A stretch of DNA of 64,000 nucleotides from Limnoperna fortunei (lineage: Eukaryota > Mollusca > Bivalvia > Mytilida > Modiolidae): positions 62,268,074 to 62,332,073 of the forward strand of contig OX104113.1 in NCBI GenBank assembly GCA_944474755.1. The letters run 5' to 3'. Numbering within the stretch: position 1 is the stretch's first letter; each line of letters begins with the position of its first letter. Positions 42,401-54,400 of this stretch are shown here, one piece after another. A model generated the notes under the pieces. It saw nothing but the letters and a program-made list of their open reading frames with translations. It made no database searches and was not told the origin of the DNA. The position numbers and the translations under genes are program-made.

Positions 42401-45400
42401 GGACAATCAAGCTTTAAGTCTAAAAACACAAAGACAAAACCTTGGGACACACAATTACAAACATAGAACCACACACACAAAAAAGCCAGTGACTTGCAAT
42501 CTCAAGGAAACTAGACTGAACTCATGTGCTCCAGTAGGGAAAGGAGTTTCTTTAAAATGATAAAGACACATTAATTTTTCTATAAAAAAAACTTGAGATC
42601 AGTTAGGTTTCTAAAATTGAGGGAGTGTTAATTACCACAACTGAAGCAAGTTTATTCAAAATTTGGAAATCATGAAATTTACACAAAAATTGATGTTTCT
42701 AATTTATCCATTGATATGAAATCTCTAGGTTTAAAATATTAATAACCTTCCAGAAAAAAATATTTGGTTTGACCAAACTTGCTGTTTGAGGGAAAATTAC
42801 ATTAAAAATTGTTTTTATATATTAATCCCATTATTAGGAGTCATTCTTGGAAGATATCAACTGTATCCTGAATTCTGGAGAGGTACCAGATTTATTTGAT
42901 CATGAGGAACAAGATGCTATTAGAATGGAACTCAAACAAGCTGCAGCACAGGCTGATGTTCCAGACACGAAGGAATCTGTTTATCAGTTCTTTATAGGTC
43001 GTGTGACACGTAATTTACATATTGTATTGACACTTAGTCCTGCTGGTGGCAAGTTCCGTCAAAGGTGTCGTATGAATCCAGCATTTGTAAATTGTTGTAC
43101 CATAGACTGGTATGATGAGTGGGACGAGGAAGCTATGCTGAGCGTTGCTGAAGTTTTCTTTGAAAATGCTGAATTTATAGCTGATGAAAGCTACGATCTT
43201 GAGGTAATTTAAATTTAAAAAAATTGGGGGTTTATAGATGTATTGATTTAATGTGTGCTTTAATGTTCAGCAAGCAAAAAGTTTACAAACAATAAACCAA
43301 AGGTGAAAAGGGACTGAACAATGGGAAATAAACCAAAGGGGAAAAGGGACTGAACTATGGGAAATAAACCAAAGGTGAAAAGGGACTGAACAATGGGAAA
43401 TAAACCAAAGGGGAAAAGGGACTGAACAATGGGAAATAAACCAAAGGGGAAAAGGGACTGAACAATGGGAAATAAACCAAAGGTGAAAAGGGACTGAACA
43501 ATGGGAAATAAACCAAAGGGGAAAAGGGACTGAACAATGGGAAATAAACCAAAGGGGAAAAGGGACTGAACAATGGGAAATAAACCAAAGGGGAAAAGGG
43601 ACTGAACAATGGGAAATAAACCAAAGGTGAAAAGGGACTGAACAATTGGAAATAAACCAAAGGGGAAAAGGGACTGAACAATGGGAAATAAACCAAAGGG
43701 GAAAAGGGACTGAACAATGGGAAATAAACCAAAGGGGAAAAGGGACTGAACAATGGGAACAATATTTTGTTTGCCACCATAAAAAGTATTGTGTATTGTG
43801 TAAGGATGCAGAAATTAGCCTTTTGTAGCAGCTACAAAGAGCTTTTCTTTTTCAAACTCTACAGAAGCGTTCTTTATCATGCAAGGAGTTGACACTCTAC
43901 TAACACATTACTCACTTTGATTCATGGTTAGGCTTTCTGTATTATAACCTGACAACACCTTCAAATGAGGGCCTCTTCTATCCATGGACATGCCGGGTTG
44001 CTCTGTGGATCGGTCACTGGGAACCCTCCCAGTTATCATGGTCTGAAGATTTTTTTAGAATTGAGTGCTTGTATGTTTGCTTTATGTCTAGTGAGCAGTA
44101 TTTCAGTTATATTTAGAATGAGACCAAGTTAAGAAAGAATAAATCAACTTGTAATTGGGGTAGGAAACACTGAACAAAGTTTTAACTGCCACCGGAAAAG
44201 TATTGTGTATTGGATAGGGGCGGAAAATTTAGCCATCTTAGATTTAAGATTTAATAATACTGTGGTTTCATTTTTATTCGTGGGGTATCAATTTTCGTCG
44301 TTTTCGTGGGTGGAGACAAACCACGAAATTAAGAATTCAACGAATAATGATCTCAAGAAATCTATAATGACGGTAAGCCGACATAAGAAACTGCTATGGG
44401 ACAACTATTTACATGGATAATGACAGCTGATGTTCAAGATGCATCGAATAGAATAATTTTTTTGAATATATAAGACAATTTGCATTATGAACAACTTTAG
44501 CATGTTTATGACACTAAATAGAAATAAAACTGTTAAAAAAACATCGTTGTTATTTTTAATTGCGTAATCCCGTCAGTAGTAAACTTCCCGTTGTGCCTTT
44601 TCGTTGTAAAGTGTTGATGTATACACAAATATTAAAGTAACTAGTCTCAATTTAAAAAGATCATTAAAGCAATCTATCTTTAACTTCTTTTATACTGAAA
44701 TCCATCTAAAAAACACTAATTATAGCATCAAGTTTATTGTCAAACAAACAAACTTAATCTTTGCCCCAGGGAATGTACGACGAATTTACAATGAACTGTT
44801 TAATTAGATTGGTTTTAATAAAATGACACGTTTATTAATTATGTCAATTTTGTTTACGGCTACAAAACAAAATCTGTTTAATCTTTATTACTTAATGTTT
44901 CTTTGAAAACAAAACAGTCATTACGCCGTTTTCAAGATAGCCAGCTAGATGTACACTATCACGGGATATATGGTATCGCATGATTTTATTCAGGGCATTT
45001 TACTCAACACGCCGTCTTATAATATTGTGTTTACAAACGACATAATACGGCATAAAACGCAACTCCTTTCATAAATTTATGTTTAGTGTGGGCTTTGCAC
45101 CACGCTACAACAAAATCAGGTTTCGTTTTGCATCGTCTTTCTTAAGCTGTTCCATTTCGTTTTAATGTCCCGCTTTCCAATAAAAGTACCGTAAATTTCT
45201 ATGAAATCCCGTGATCAGCATTACAATTGTCACCCCCTGAGAGCGAAAAATGACGTAATAGAAAATGTCCGAACTAACCCTGTATGAATACCGAAAAATT
45301 GTAAGCAATTTAACCGCGAACCACGAATTTAAGAATCCCACGAAATGTCTTTTTTCCTCCAACCACGAAAATTGATACCAACGAAAATAAATGAAACCAC

Positions 45401-48400
45401 AGTATGCATATCAGATAAAACAAGTGGGGGAATTTCCCTAATAGGTATTATTTTTACATTAATGCCCAGTAGCTTTACGTAATACTCAAGACAAATGAAG
45501 TTTCAGTTCACATGTACTACAGATTTCCATGACTTCAGTAGCTTGTTTTAAAGGATTAGCATTTGTAAATTTATCCACGATTGCATAATCATAAATTTTT
45601 GAGACCCTCTTTTCGAATATCATAACATGTCAATATAGAATTTCTTTCATGGATGTTGAAACCCCATACAACCCATTTATTTATGAATTGAATGTATTGT
45701 TTTGAAGTTTCATTGACGTATGAAAGCCTTGACTAAAGAACATTGGGCCTCGGTGGCCAAGTGGTTAAGGTAGTTCCTCTACTATTGATCATGTAATCTG
45801 TCAACACTGAGGTTGGGGGTTCGAGTCTCACACCAGGCAGGGTGTATTCAACTCCAATCTTAATTGACAAGAATTGCCAGTTTTCCTATCGCAGGTCAGG
45901 GGTTTTCTATCTGGGTACTCCGGCTTCCTCCCCCCATAAAAACTGGACACCATGATATAGCTGAAAAATTGCTGAAAGTGGCGGTAAACACCTAACAACC
46001 AACTAACTAAAGCACATATTCAGTGAAGCTTGATAGTGCTTCATAATGAAACTGTGCACAGTCAATGCTTTCATATGTCAATGAAACTTCAAAAGAATGC
46101 ATTCAATTCTTATAATTATATAAATGTTACATCATTGAATTAGGGCAATTCAAGTAAATGTTGATTTCCATATCAATATATTACTATACCACAGTGTTAT
46201 GTTATTGACGTTGCTATGGTGCACTGGTTTTGTTCTTTCATTGAAAATTGATTATGACCACATAAAGTGCATACATAATGTTATTTTTGTTTAATACTAA
46301 ACAGTTTTGTTAAAATAAAGTTGGTGGACTGTATTATGCTTTTAACTTATAACAAGTAATTAAAATAATAATAATAAAATAATGTATTCTGCCCTGAGAT
46401 CTTCAAACAATAGCAATACAGTTGTACAATAAGAATTAATATCACATAGTGCACGCATATGAAAAAAATACACTTAATTCTCCTTCACGGTTATTGTTGT
46501 CATTCTGAAATCTGCAATAAATTTTTTTAAACAGGTACTAAAGGCACATGTTGGCAGAGTGTGTGTAGATATCCATAAAAGTATTGGTAAAACAGCTGTA
46601 AAGTACTGGGATGAAATGAGAAGACACTACTATGCCACTCCTAGTAGTTATATGGAATTTATCAGACTTTACTCCAAAATGTTGAGGGAAAATAAAGGAT
46701 CCTTCATAAACAACAAGTATGTTTTAAATAAATTTAACTTGAAGTGTTGTTTAGAAAATAAATATCATTTTTTCACATTAGTTTCACGTGAATTATTATC
46801 ATTTAACCTGGTTTCCTTTTGAAATTTATGTTATTTTTTCATTCAAGATTATCACTTGCATAAAAAATATGACTTCCCATGAATTTTCTTAAATCCATCA
46901 TTTAGACCTTAATTAGTATCTCTTACAATCTTTGAAAATGAGTTATACATTACATGAAACACTATTTAATTTTGTCCATTTATTGTATGCGAGATATATT
47001 ATAATACATTTACTTTATACCTTCACATGAAAAAATGTATGTTTATTATCTGAAGTTTTTCAAGGCAGTTGAATTGTCTCCTTTTGAAATATTTTATATA
47101 GTGCCTTCTTTAGAACATATTTTTATTTTCAACTAAATATCTTTTGTTTTTTTAATGACTTTTTCATCCATGTATTGCTTGTTGCAGGAATTTTATTTGA
47201 GCACTTTTCTGCTATTTTTGTAATTTAAACTTAATATTAATTTTTGTTAATGTTGGCTCATTCATTATGGGAGTGATTTTTTTTCATATTCATTGATTGC
47301 ATGGTCTCTTAATATCTGAAAAATACCTTTGAGTTTTTTCTCAACTGAAAGCCAGAATGTAAACAACTCCGCTAACGTTTTGTCGAGAAATCAGGGTCAG
47401 GTTTGGCTGTAGTTTTAATGTTTTGCATGAACCAACATGATACCCTACAGTTAGTAAAACATGTATCACAGAGTTTTTGTCATGAGTCTATGTAATGTCA
47501 TAAAAAGACATTTTGGGACTGTGCATACAGTATTAGGATAAAAATTCAAAGGCATATTGATTTTTGACACAATTTTACATCACATAAAGTAAATGTTTAA
47601 AGAGCATTTGTTTGTATTTTAGAGAAAGATTGGAAAATGGCTTGTCCAAATTATCTGAAGCCAATGAGTTGGTAGGAACCTACCAAGAAAAGCTGAAAAC
47701 ACTGGGGCCACAGATAGAAGAAAAACAAAGAGTATGATATAAAAAATAATGACTACAGTAGTCCCCCTCTTATAAGACCACCCCATCTGAGTCATGAAAG
47801 TTGTCTTATAATGGGGGTGGTCTTTCTTGAGGGGATATACACACACTAACACAGGTTTATAGAGCTTGGTCGCTTGATTAGCAAGAAGAACTGTGAAGTG
47901 ATCAAGAATCAAACATAATAAATATTTGTATTTTATTATTCAGTATAAATAAAAACTAGACAAAGTCGATCTAGCGATCACTAATACCCCCGCATTTTGT
48001 AAAAATTTGTAACGTTTTACATTAACTGTGACCTTGAAAAAATTTGATATCAAAATCAATAGGCTTCTTACCAACAAAATATATAACAATATTTTACAGT
48101 TTCATTAGAATCGGGGGGGGGGGGGGGGGGTGGGGGCCTCGGTGACCGAGTGGTCAAGGTAGTTCATCTACTATTGATCACGTGGTCTGTCAACACTGAG
48201 ATTGCGGGTTCGATTCTCACTGCAGGCAGGGTGTACTCGACTCCAATCTTAATTGACAAGGATTGCCAGTTTTCCTACCGCAGGTCGGGGGTTTTCTCCG
48301 GGTATTCCGGCTTCCTCCCCCAATAAAAACTGGATGCCATGATATAGCTGAAAAAATTGCTGAAAGTGGCGTTAAACACCATCAAACAAAAAAAAAACAT

Positions 48401-51400
48401 TAAAATCGGATGCAAACTTTTTGAGTTATTGTCCAGAAACAACTTTTTTGTAAAAAAAATTTCGTGGACTGTGACCTTGAAATTTGATGGATTTCCCCCT
48501 AAATCAATAGGCTTCTTACCAACCTGATATATAACAATATCCCAAAGTTTCATTCAAATCACATGCAAACTTTTTGAGTTATCGTCCGGAAACAACTTTT
48601 TTGTAAAAATTTCTAACGTTTTCGTGGACTGTGACCTTGAAATTTGACCCATTTCCCCCAAAATCAAAAGGCTTTTTACAAACCTGATATTTAACAATAT
48701 CCCAAAGTTTCATTCAAATTGAATGTAAACTTTTTGAGTTATTGTCCAGAAACAACTTTTTTGTAAAAATTTCTAAAGTTTTTCGTGGACTGTGACCTTG
48801 AAATTTGACGTATTTCCCCCAAAATCAATAGGCTTCTTACCAACCTGATATATGACAATATCCCAAAGTTTCATTCAAATCAGATGTAAACTTTTTGAGT
48901 TATTGTCCGGAAACAACTTTTTTGTTAAAATTTCCGTTTTTCGTGGACTGTGACCTTGAAATTTGATGTATTTCCCCCAAAATCAATAGGGGCCTCGGTG
49001 GCCGAGTGGTCTAGGTAGTTCGTCTACTATTGATCACGTGGTCTGTCAACACTGAGATTGCGGGTTCGATTCTCACTGCAGGCAGGGTGTACTCGACTCC
49101 AATCTTAATTGACAAGGATTGCCAGTTTTCCTACCGCAGGTCGGGGGTTCTCTCCGGGTACTCCGGCTTCCTCCCCCAATAAAAACTGGACGCCATGAAA
49201 TAGCTGAAAAATTTCTGAAAGTGGCGTTAAAACACCATTCAAACAAACAAAACCAAAATCAATAGGCTTCTTACCAACCTGATATATAACAATATCCCAA
49301 AGTTTCATTCAAATTGGATGTAAACTTTTTGAATTATCATCCGGAAACCAAATGTGGACTGACGAATGGACGGACGGACGGACGGACGTGAGGACCACTA
49401 TATACCCCCGACTCTGTCGAGCGGGGGTATAATAAAAACAATTCATGCAGTTTTTATCTGTTAAAAATGTGTAATGATCATATAAGAATTCCATGTCTTC
49501 TTATAAGTGAAAGTTTCGGTTCCTGTTTCATCTGCATTGTCATTATTTTTATCACTTTTATTGTCTGCCCAGGTTCCACTTCGTAGTTTATTAAGGTTCT
49601 GTTTAGTTTAGTCCAGGTTTCTCTCTGTTTCCAGTTTCCCAAGTTTTTGACATCGTTTGTTGTAAATTTTGATTTATGATTATGTTGGTACATTGTACTA
49701 TTATCTCCTTGTTGAAAATTTCAGTCTTCTTGTAAGAAACCCGATTTCCTTAATGCTGAAATCAAACTGATCTACAATATCCTACTTGTTTTCCCCTTTA
49801 ATCCAGTTTAAACATCTTTCTTTTACGCGATTTCGACATTTTGTTTACTGGTCGTTGAACTGTTACCGAACTGGTTTACGATAATAAAACCAAATCACGT
49901 TCCATACGAGAATTCCAAAATAAACATCCGGTCAGTGAAAATGGTCGTTCGTGAGGGAAATTTACATTGTTGTGTCAAGAAAACGTGGTCGCTGGTCGCG
50001 TTTGAGGGGTGGTCATTCGTGAGAGGTAATTTTACGTTAGAAACACTTAATGCATCAGGGTTTTGGCCGAATGAAGCGGGTGGTCGCTGGCGAGGGGATC
50101 GTATAAGAGGGGGACTACTGTCTGTATTTATTTATCTGTTTTCTGTGAATATTGTTTGCAGTATGCTTGTTTATTATAGTGATGGGGGTGTCTGTCCATC
50201 TGTTACACTTTCTCTTATTTGCAACTCCTCCTACACCACTGAATGGAATTTGATAAAAACTTACACAGAATCCTTGTCACATAGTGCCATTGTGCAGGAG
50301 ATATTTAACATTTTGATCAGAATGATATTTGGGGTTTCCTATAGAAAAACATGGACTATGTGATTGACTTAAGGGGAAACCCACCACTGAATGGAATTTG
50401 ATGAAACTTACACAGAATCCTTGTCCCATAGTGCCATTGTGCAGGAGATATTTAACATTTTGGGGTTTCCCATAGAAAAACATGGACATTGTCAGTGACA
50501 TAAGGGGATACCCATCTCTTATGTGCAACTCTTCCTACACCACTGAATGGAATTTGATGAAACTTTAACAGAATCTTTGTCAAATAGCGACATTGTGCAC
50601 CTGATATTTAACATTTTGATCGGAATGATATTTGGGTTTTCCCACAGAAAAAAATGGACATTGCTATTCTTTGAGGAGGGGGAGGGATGGTGGTTCCCAT
50701 GTTTTATCTGCAACTCTTCCTACACTAGATTAAGTTTCAAGTTCATAAGTAAGAACACGTGCATTTTTGAAGAAATCATGAAGCGGGGGGTGTCAATGGT
50801 GAGCATTGCTCATAGTTTTGTTTACTCTAGTTTATTCTTTTTGTGAGATCTGCCATTAATCCATCTCAAATTTTGATTTGATTTATTTAAGATTGAGATT
50901 ATTGTGAGCAAGCTCGATGATAATTAGAAGATGGTCAGATCTTATATTTGTTAATATTATATACCGAACAATAAGGAGGTATAAATTGAAGACAAATATA
51001 TAGTCTGACCATGTTCTAATTCACATCAAGCCCAAATGCAGCAATCTATTTTGATTCTAATGTGTCTAAAAAAAAAAAAAATTTCAAATTTCGAAATGGC
51101 TCTAATAGGATGTTTTCAGTAGTAATATTGGTTGTTGAAACTAATAACATATATCTCAAAACAGTATATTAAAGCAAATAAAATTGACATTTTTTTTTAC
51201 ATATATGCTCGTCATTTTATTGAATATACCTTTTCTATATTGAGAAATCTTAACAAAATTGAATTGTTCCAGTTTGAAAATTTCAGTTGAGTGATATGAC
51301 GTCGGAATTCTAATTGTGACATCATAGCGTGCTTTCAAAGCGTATGTAGGACGTGTATTATATAGGATCTTATGTTGGTACGAGTGGATTATCGGATTTC

Positions 51401-54400
51401 TCCAATCAAGATAGTTAAATTATGGAATTTTAAATTTCCATAATTTAACAATCAAGATTGGAGAAATCCGATAATCCAAGAGTAGTAATGTAAGATTCTG
51501 TTTCTCTAATTTTAAATTAGTAAATTTGCTAAATGAAGTACAAAATCTCCCAACCTCAATTTTACGTTCATGACTTGAATACGCGGTAAATTGAAGGTGT
51601 TTTGTTTATGACGTCATGAGTTCTTATTATGACATTATTATTTTAAACCAATCAACTGCTGAGAACAATAAATTCACTAGTGACGAGAACTATATTTTCC
51701 AAAATGGGCAAGGGGTTGAAATATTACTTCAAAATTAGAAAATGTTTTATTTTAATCGATCGGATCCACAATATAGCTGAAATACTTCATACTTAACAGC
51801 ATTAAGCAGTCATTCAATCTATTAAACTATTTAAAGGATTACATGTTAGGAATAACCATTGTAGGTATTGTAGGAATGGCGTTTCTCAAGACTGGTTACT
51901 GCAAAAAGAACTTTTCTTCATCCATGGTCACAAATGCATTATTTATTTTCATAGTGATGACAAATTACATGGAGTTATTTGAGGTTATTTTTTTTCTTAT
52001 TTGTGAAAACATATTTATGTACATTTTTTTTAATAGGACACAGAAGTTCTGCTTGAGCAGTTACAGAAGGACCAGGAGGCAGTGGAACAAGTGCAGGAAA
52101 TTGTTGGACAGGAAGAGGAAGTAATGAAACGAGAAACTGAAATTGTTCTGGAATATGCGGAAGTAAGTAATAGTTATAAATTTAAATTTTAAGAATATTG
52201 TATGGATTTTCATTAAGAGTCTACATTTTTAACTTAGTGTAAAGCACAACATTTTCAACATCTGCAGTTGCGATCTTGATAGAGATTTAATAGTCTGTAA
52301 ATCCATGCATGGAGTCATAAGAAAATTCTCATGTTAGAATTATGTCTCCCCTTCATGGAAGGGAGACATTTTGTTTTACTATGAGTTCTTCATCTTTTTC
52401 TTATTCTTATTCATACAGTATATTGTTCAGCTCCAATGTTTATATTTGTTTGCTCCCATGTAGAAAGATATTCCTAGTACTTATAATTGTCATATGTATT
52501 GTTCAGCTCCAATGTTTATATTTATTTGCTCCCATGTAGAAAGATATTTCTAGTACTTATAGTTGTCATATGTATTGTTCAGTTCCAATGTTTATATTTA
52601 TTTGCTCCCATGTAGAAAGATATTCCTAGTACTTATAGTTGTCATATGTATTGTTCAGTTCCAATGTTTATATTTATTTGCTCCCATGTAGAAAGATATT
52701 CCTAGTACTTATAGTTGTCATATGTATTGTTCAGCTCCAATGTTTATATTTGTTTGCTCCCATGTAGAAAGATATTCCTAGTACTTATAGTTGTCATATG
52801 TATTGTTCAGCTCCAATGTTTATTTTAATAAGCTCCCATGTAGAAAGATATTCCTAGTACTTATAGTTGTCATATGTATTGTTCAGCTCCAATGTTTATA
52901 TTTATTTGCTCCCATGTAGAAAGATATTTCTAGTACTTATAGTTGTCATATGTATTGTTCAGCTCCAATCTGTATATTTATTTGCTCCCATGTAGAAAGA
53001 TATTTCTAGTACTTATAGTAGTCATATGTATTGTTCAGCTCCAATGTTTATATTTATTTGCTCCCATGTAGAAAGATATTCCTAGTACTTATAGTTGTCA
53101 TATGTATTGTTCAGCTCCAATGTTTATATTTATTTGCTCCCATGTAGAAAGATATTTCTAGTACTTATAGTTGTCATATGTATTGTTCAGCTCCAATGTT
53201 TATATTAATTTGCTCCCATGTAGAAAGATATTCCTAGTACCTATAGTTGTCATATGTATTGTTCAGCTCCAATGTTTATATTTATTTGCTCCCATGTAGA
53301 AAGATATTTCTAGTACTTATAGTTGTCATATGTATTGTTCAGCTCCAATGTTTATATTTATTTGCTCCCATGTAGAAAGATATTTCTAGTACTTATAGTT
53401 GTCATATGTATTGTTCAGCTCCAATGTTTATATTTATTTGCTCCCATGTAGAAAGATATTTCTAGTACTTATAGTTGTCATATGTATTGTTCAGCTCCAA
53501 TGTTTATATTTATTTGCTCCCATGTAGAAAGATATATCTAGTACTTATAGTTGTCATATGTATTGTTCAGCTCCAATGTTTATATTTATTTGCTCCCATG
53601 TAGAAAGATATTTCTAGTACTTATAGTTGTCATATGTATTGTTCAGTTCCAATGTTTATATTTATTTGCTCCCATGTAGAAAGATATTTCTAGTACTTAT
53701 AGTTGTCATATGTATTGTTCAGCTCCAATGTTTATATTTATTTGCTCCCATGTAGAAAGATATTCCTAGTACTTATAGTTGTCATATGTATTGTTCAGCT
53801 CCAATGTGTATATTTGTTTGCTCCCATGTAGAAAGATATTTCTAGTACTTATAGTTGTCATATGTATTGTTCAGTTCCAATTTTTATATTTATTTGCTCC
53901 CATGTAGAAAGATATTTCTAGTACTTATAGTTGTCATATGTATTGTTCAGCTCCAATGTTTATATTTATTTGCTCCCATGTAGAAAGATATTCCTAGTAC
54001 TTATAGTTGTCATATGTATTGTTCAGCTCCAATGTGTATATTTGTTTGCTCCCATGTAGAAAGATATTTCTAGTACTTATAGTTGTCATATGTATTGTTC
54101 AGCTCCAATGTGTATATTTATTTGCTCCCATGTAGAAAGATATTTCTAGTACTTATAGTTGTCATATGTATTGTTCAGCTCCAATGTTTATATTTATTTG
54201 CTCCCATGTAGAAAGATATTTCTAGTACTTATAGTTGTCATATGTATTGTTCAGCTCCAATGTGTATATTTATTTGCTCCCATGTAGAAAGATATTCCTA
54301 GTACTTATAGTTGTCATATGTATTGTTCAGCTCCAATGTGTATATTTATTTGCTCCCATGTAGAAAGATATTCCTAGTACTTATAGTTGTCATATGTATT

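Larger units (their letters stand above)
47950..49436 (+). mobile_element. Pearl-like (Helentron-associated) element with 160-bp core repeats
   Basis: The left end has AAAACTAGA and CTAATACCCCCGC. Core tandem repeats of about 160 bp follow (CCCAAAGTTTCATT at 48541, 48701 and 48862), each with CGTGGACTGTGACCTTGAAA. Then come an (ACGG)n tract at about 49368-49388 and a terminal hairpin (TACCCCCGACTCTGTCGAGC then GGGGGTA). This order matches bivalve pearl elements as described. Confidence -1.
47756..50120. mobile_element. Pogo-like TIR element containing nested insertions
   Basis: CAGTAGTCCCCCTCTTATA at 47756 is repeated as its exact complement ending at 50120. The CAGTAGTCC-type terminus and inner GACCACCCC and GGTGGTCGC blocks resemble Tigger/pogo ends; the class is an inference. 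No transposase frame is visible. A pearl-like element (47950-49436) with two SINEs occupies the interior. Confidence -1.

Noticed and set aside
43355..43780. 141-codon minus-strand frame with a 12-residue Pro/Phe/Ser repeat
   Set aside because: Produced by the 36-bp minisatellite, whose period is divisible by three; no start context or domain.
48991..49254. tRNA gene (A- and B-box-like sequence)
   Set aside because: The head resembles a Leu/Ser tRNA but runs on into the SINE body and occurs in many copies; no complete cloverleaf.
50547..50846. 99-codon plus-strand frame
   Set aside because: Lies within the repeats of a pearl-like element and shares its repeat structure.
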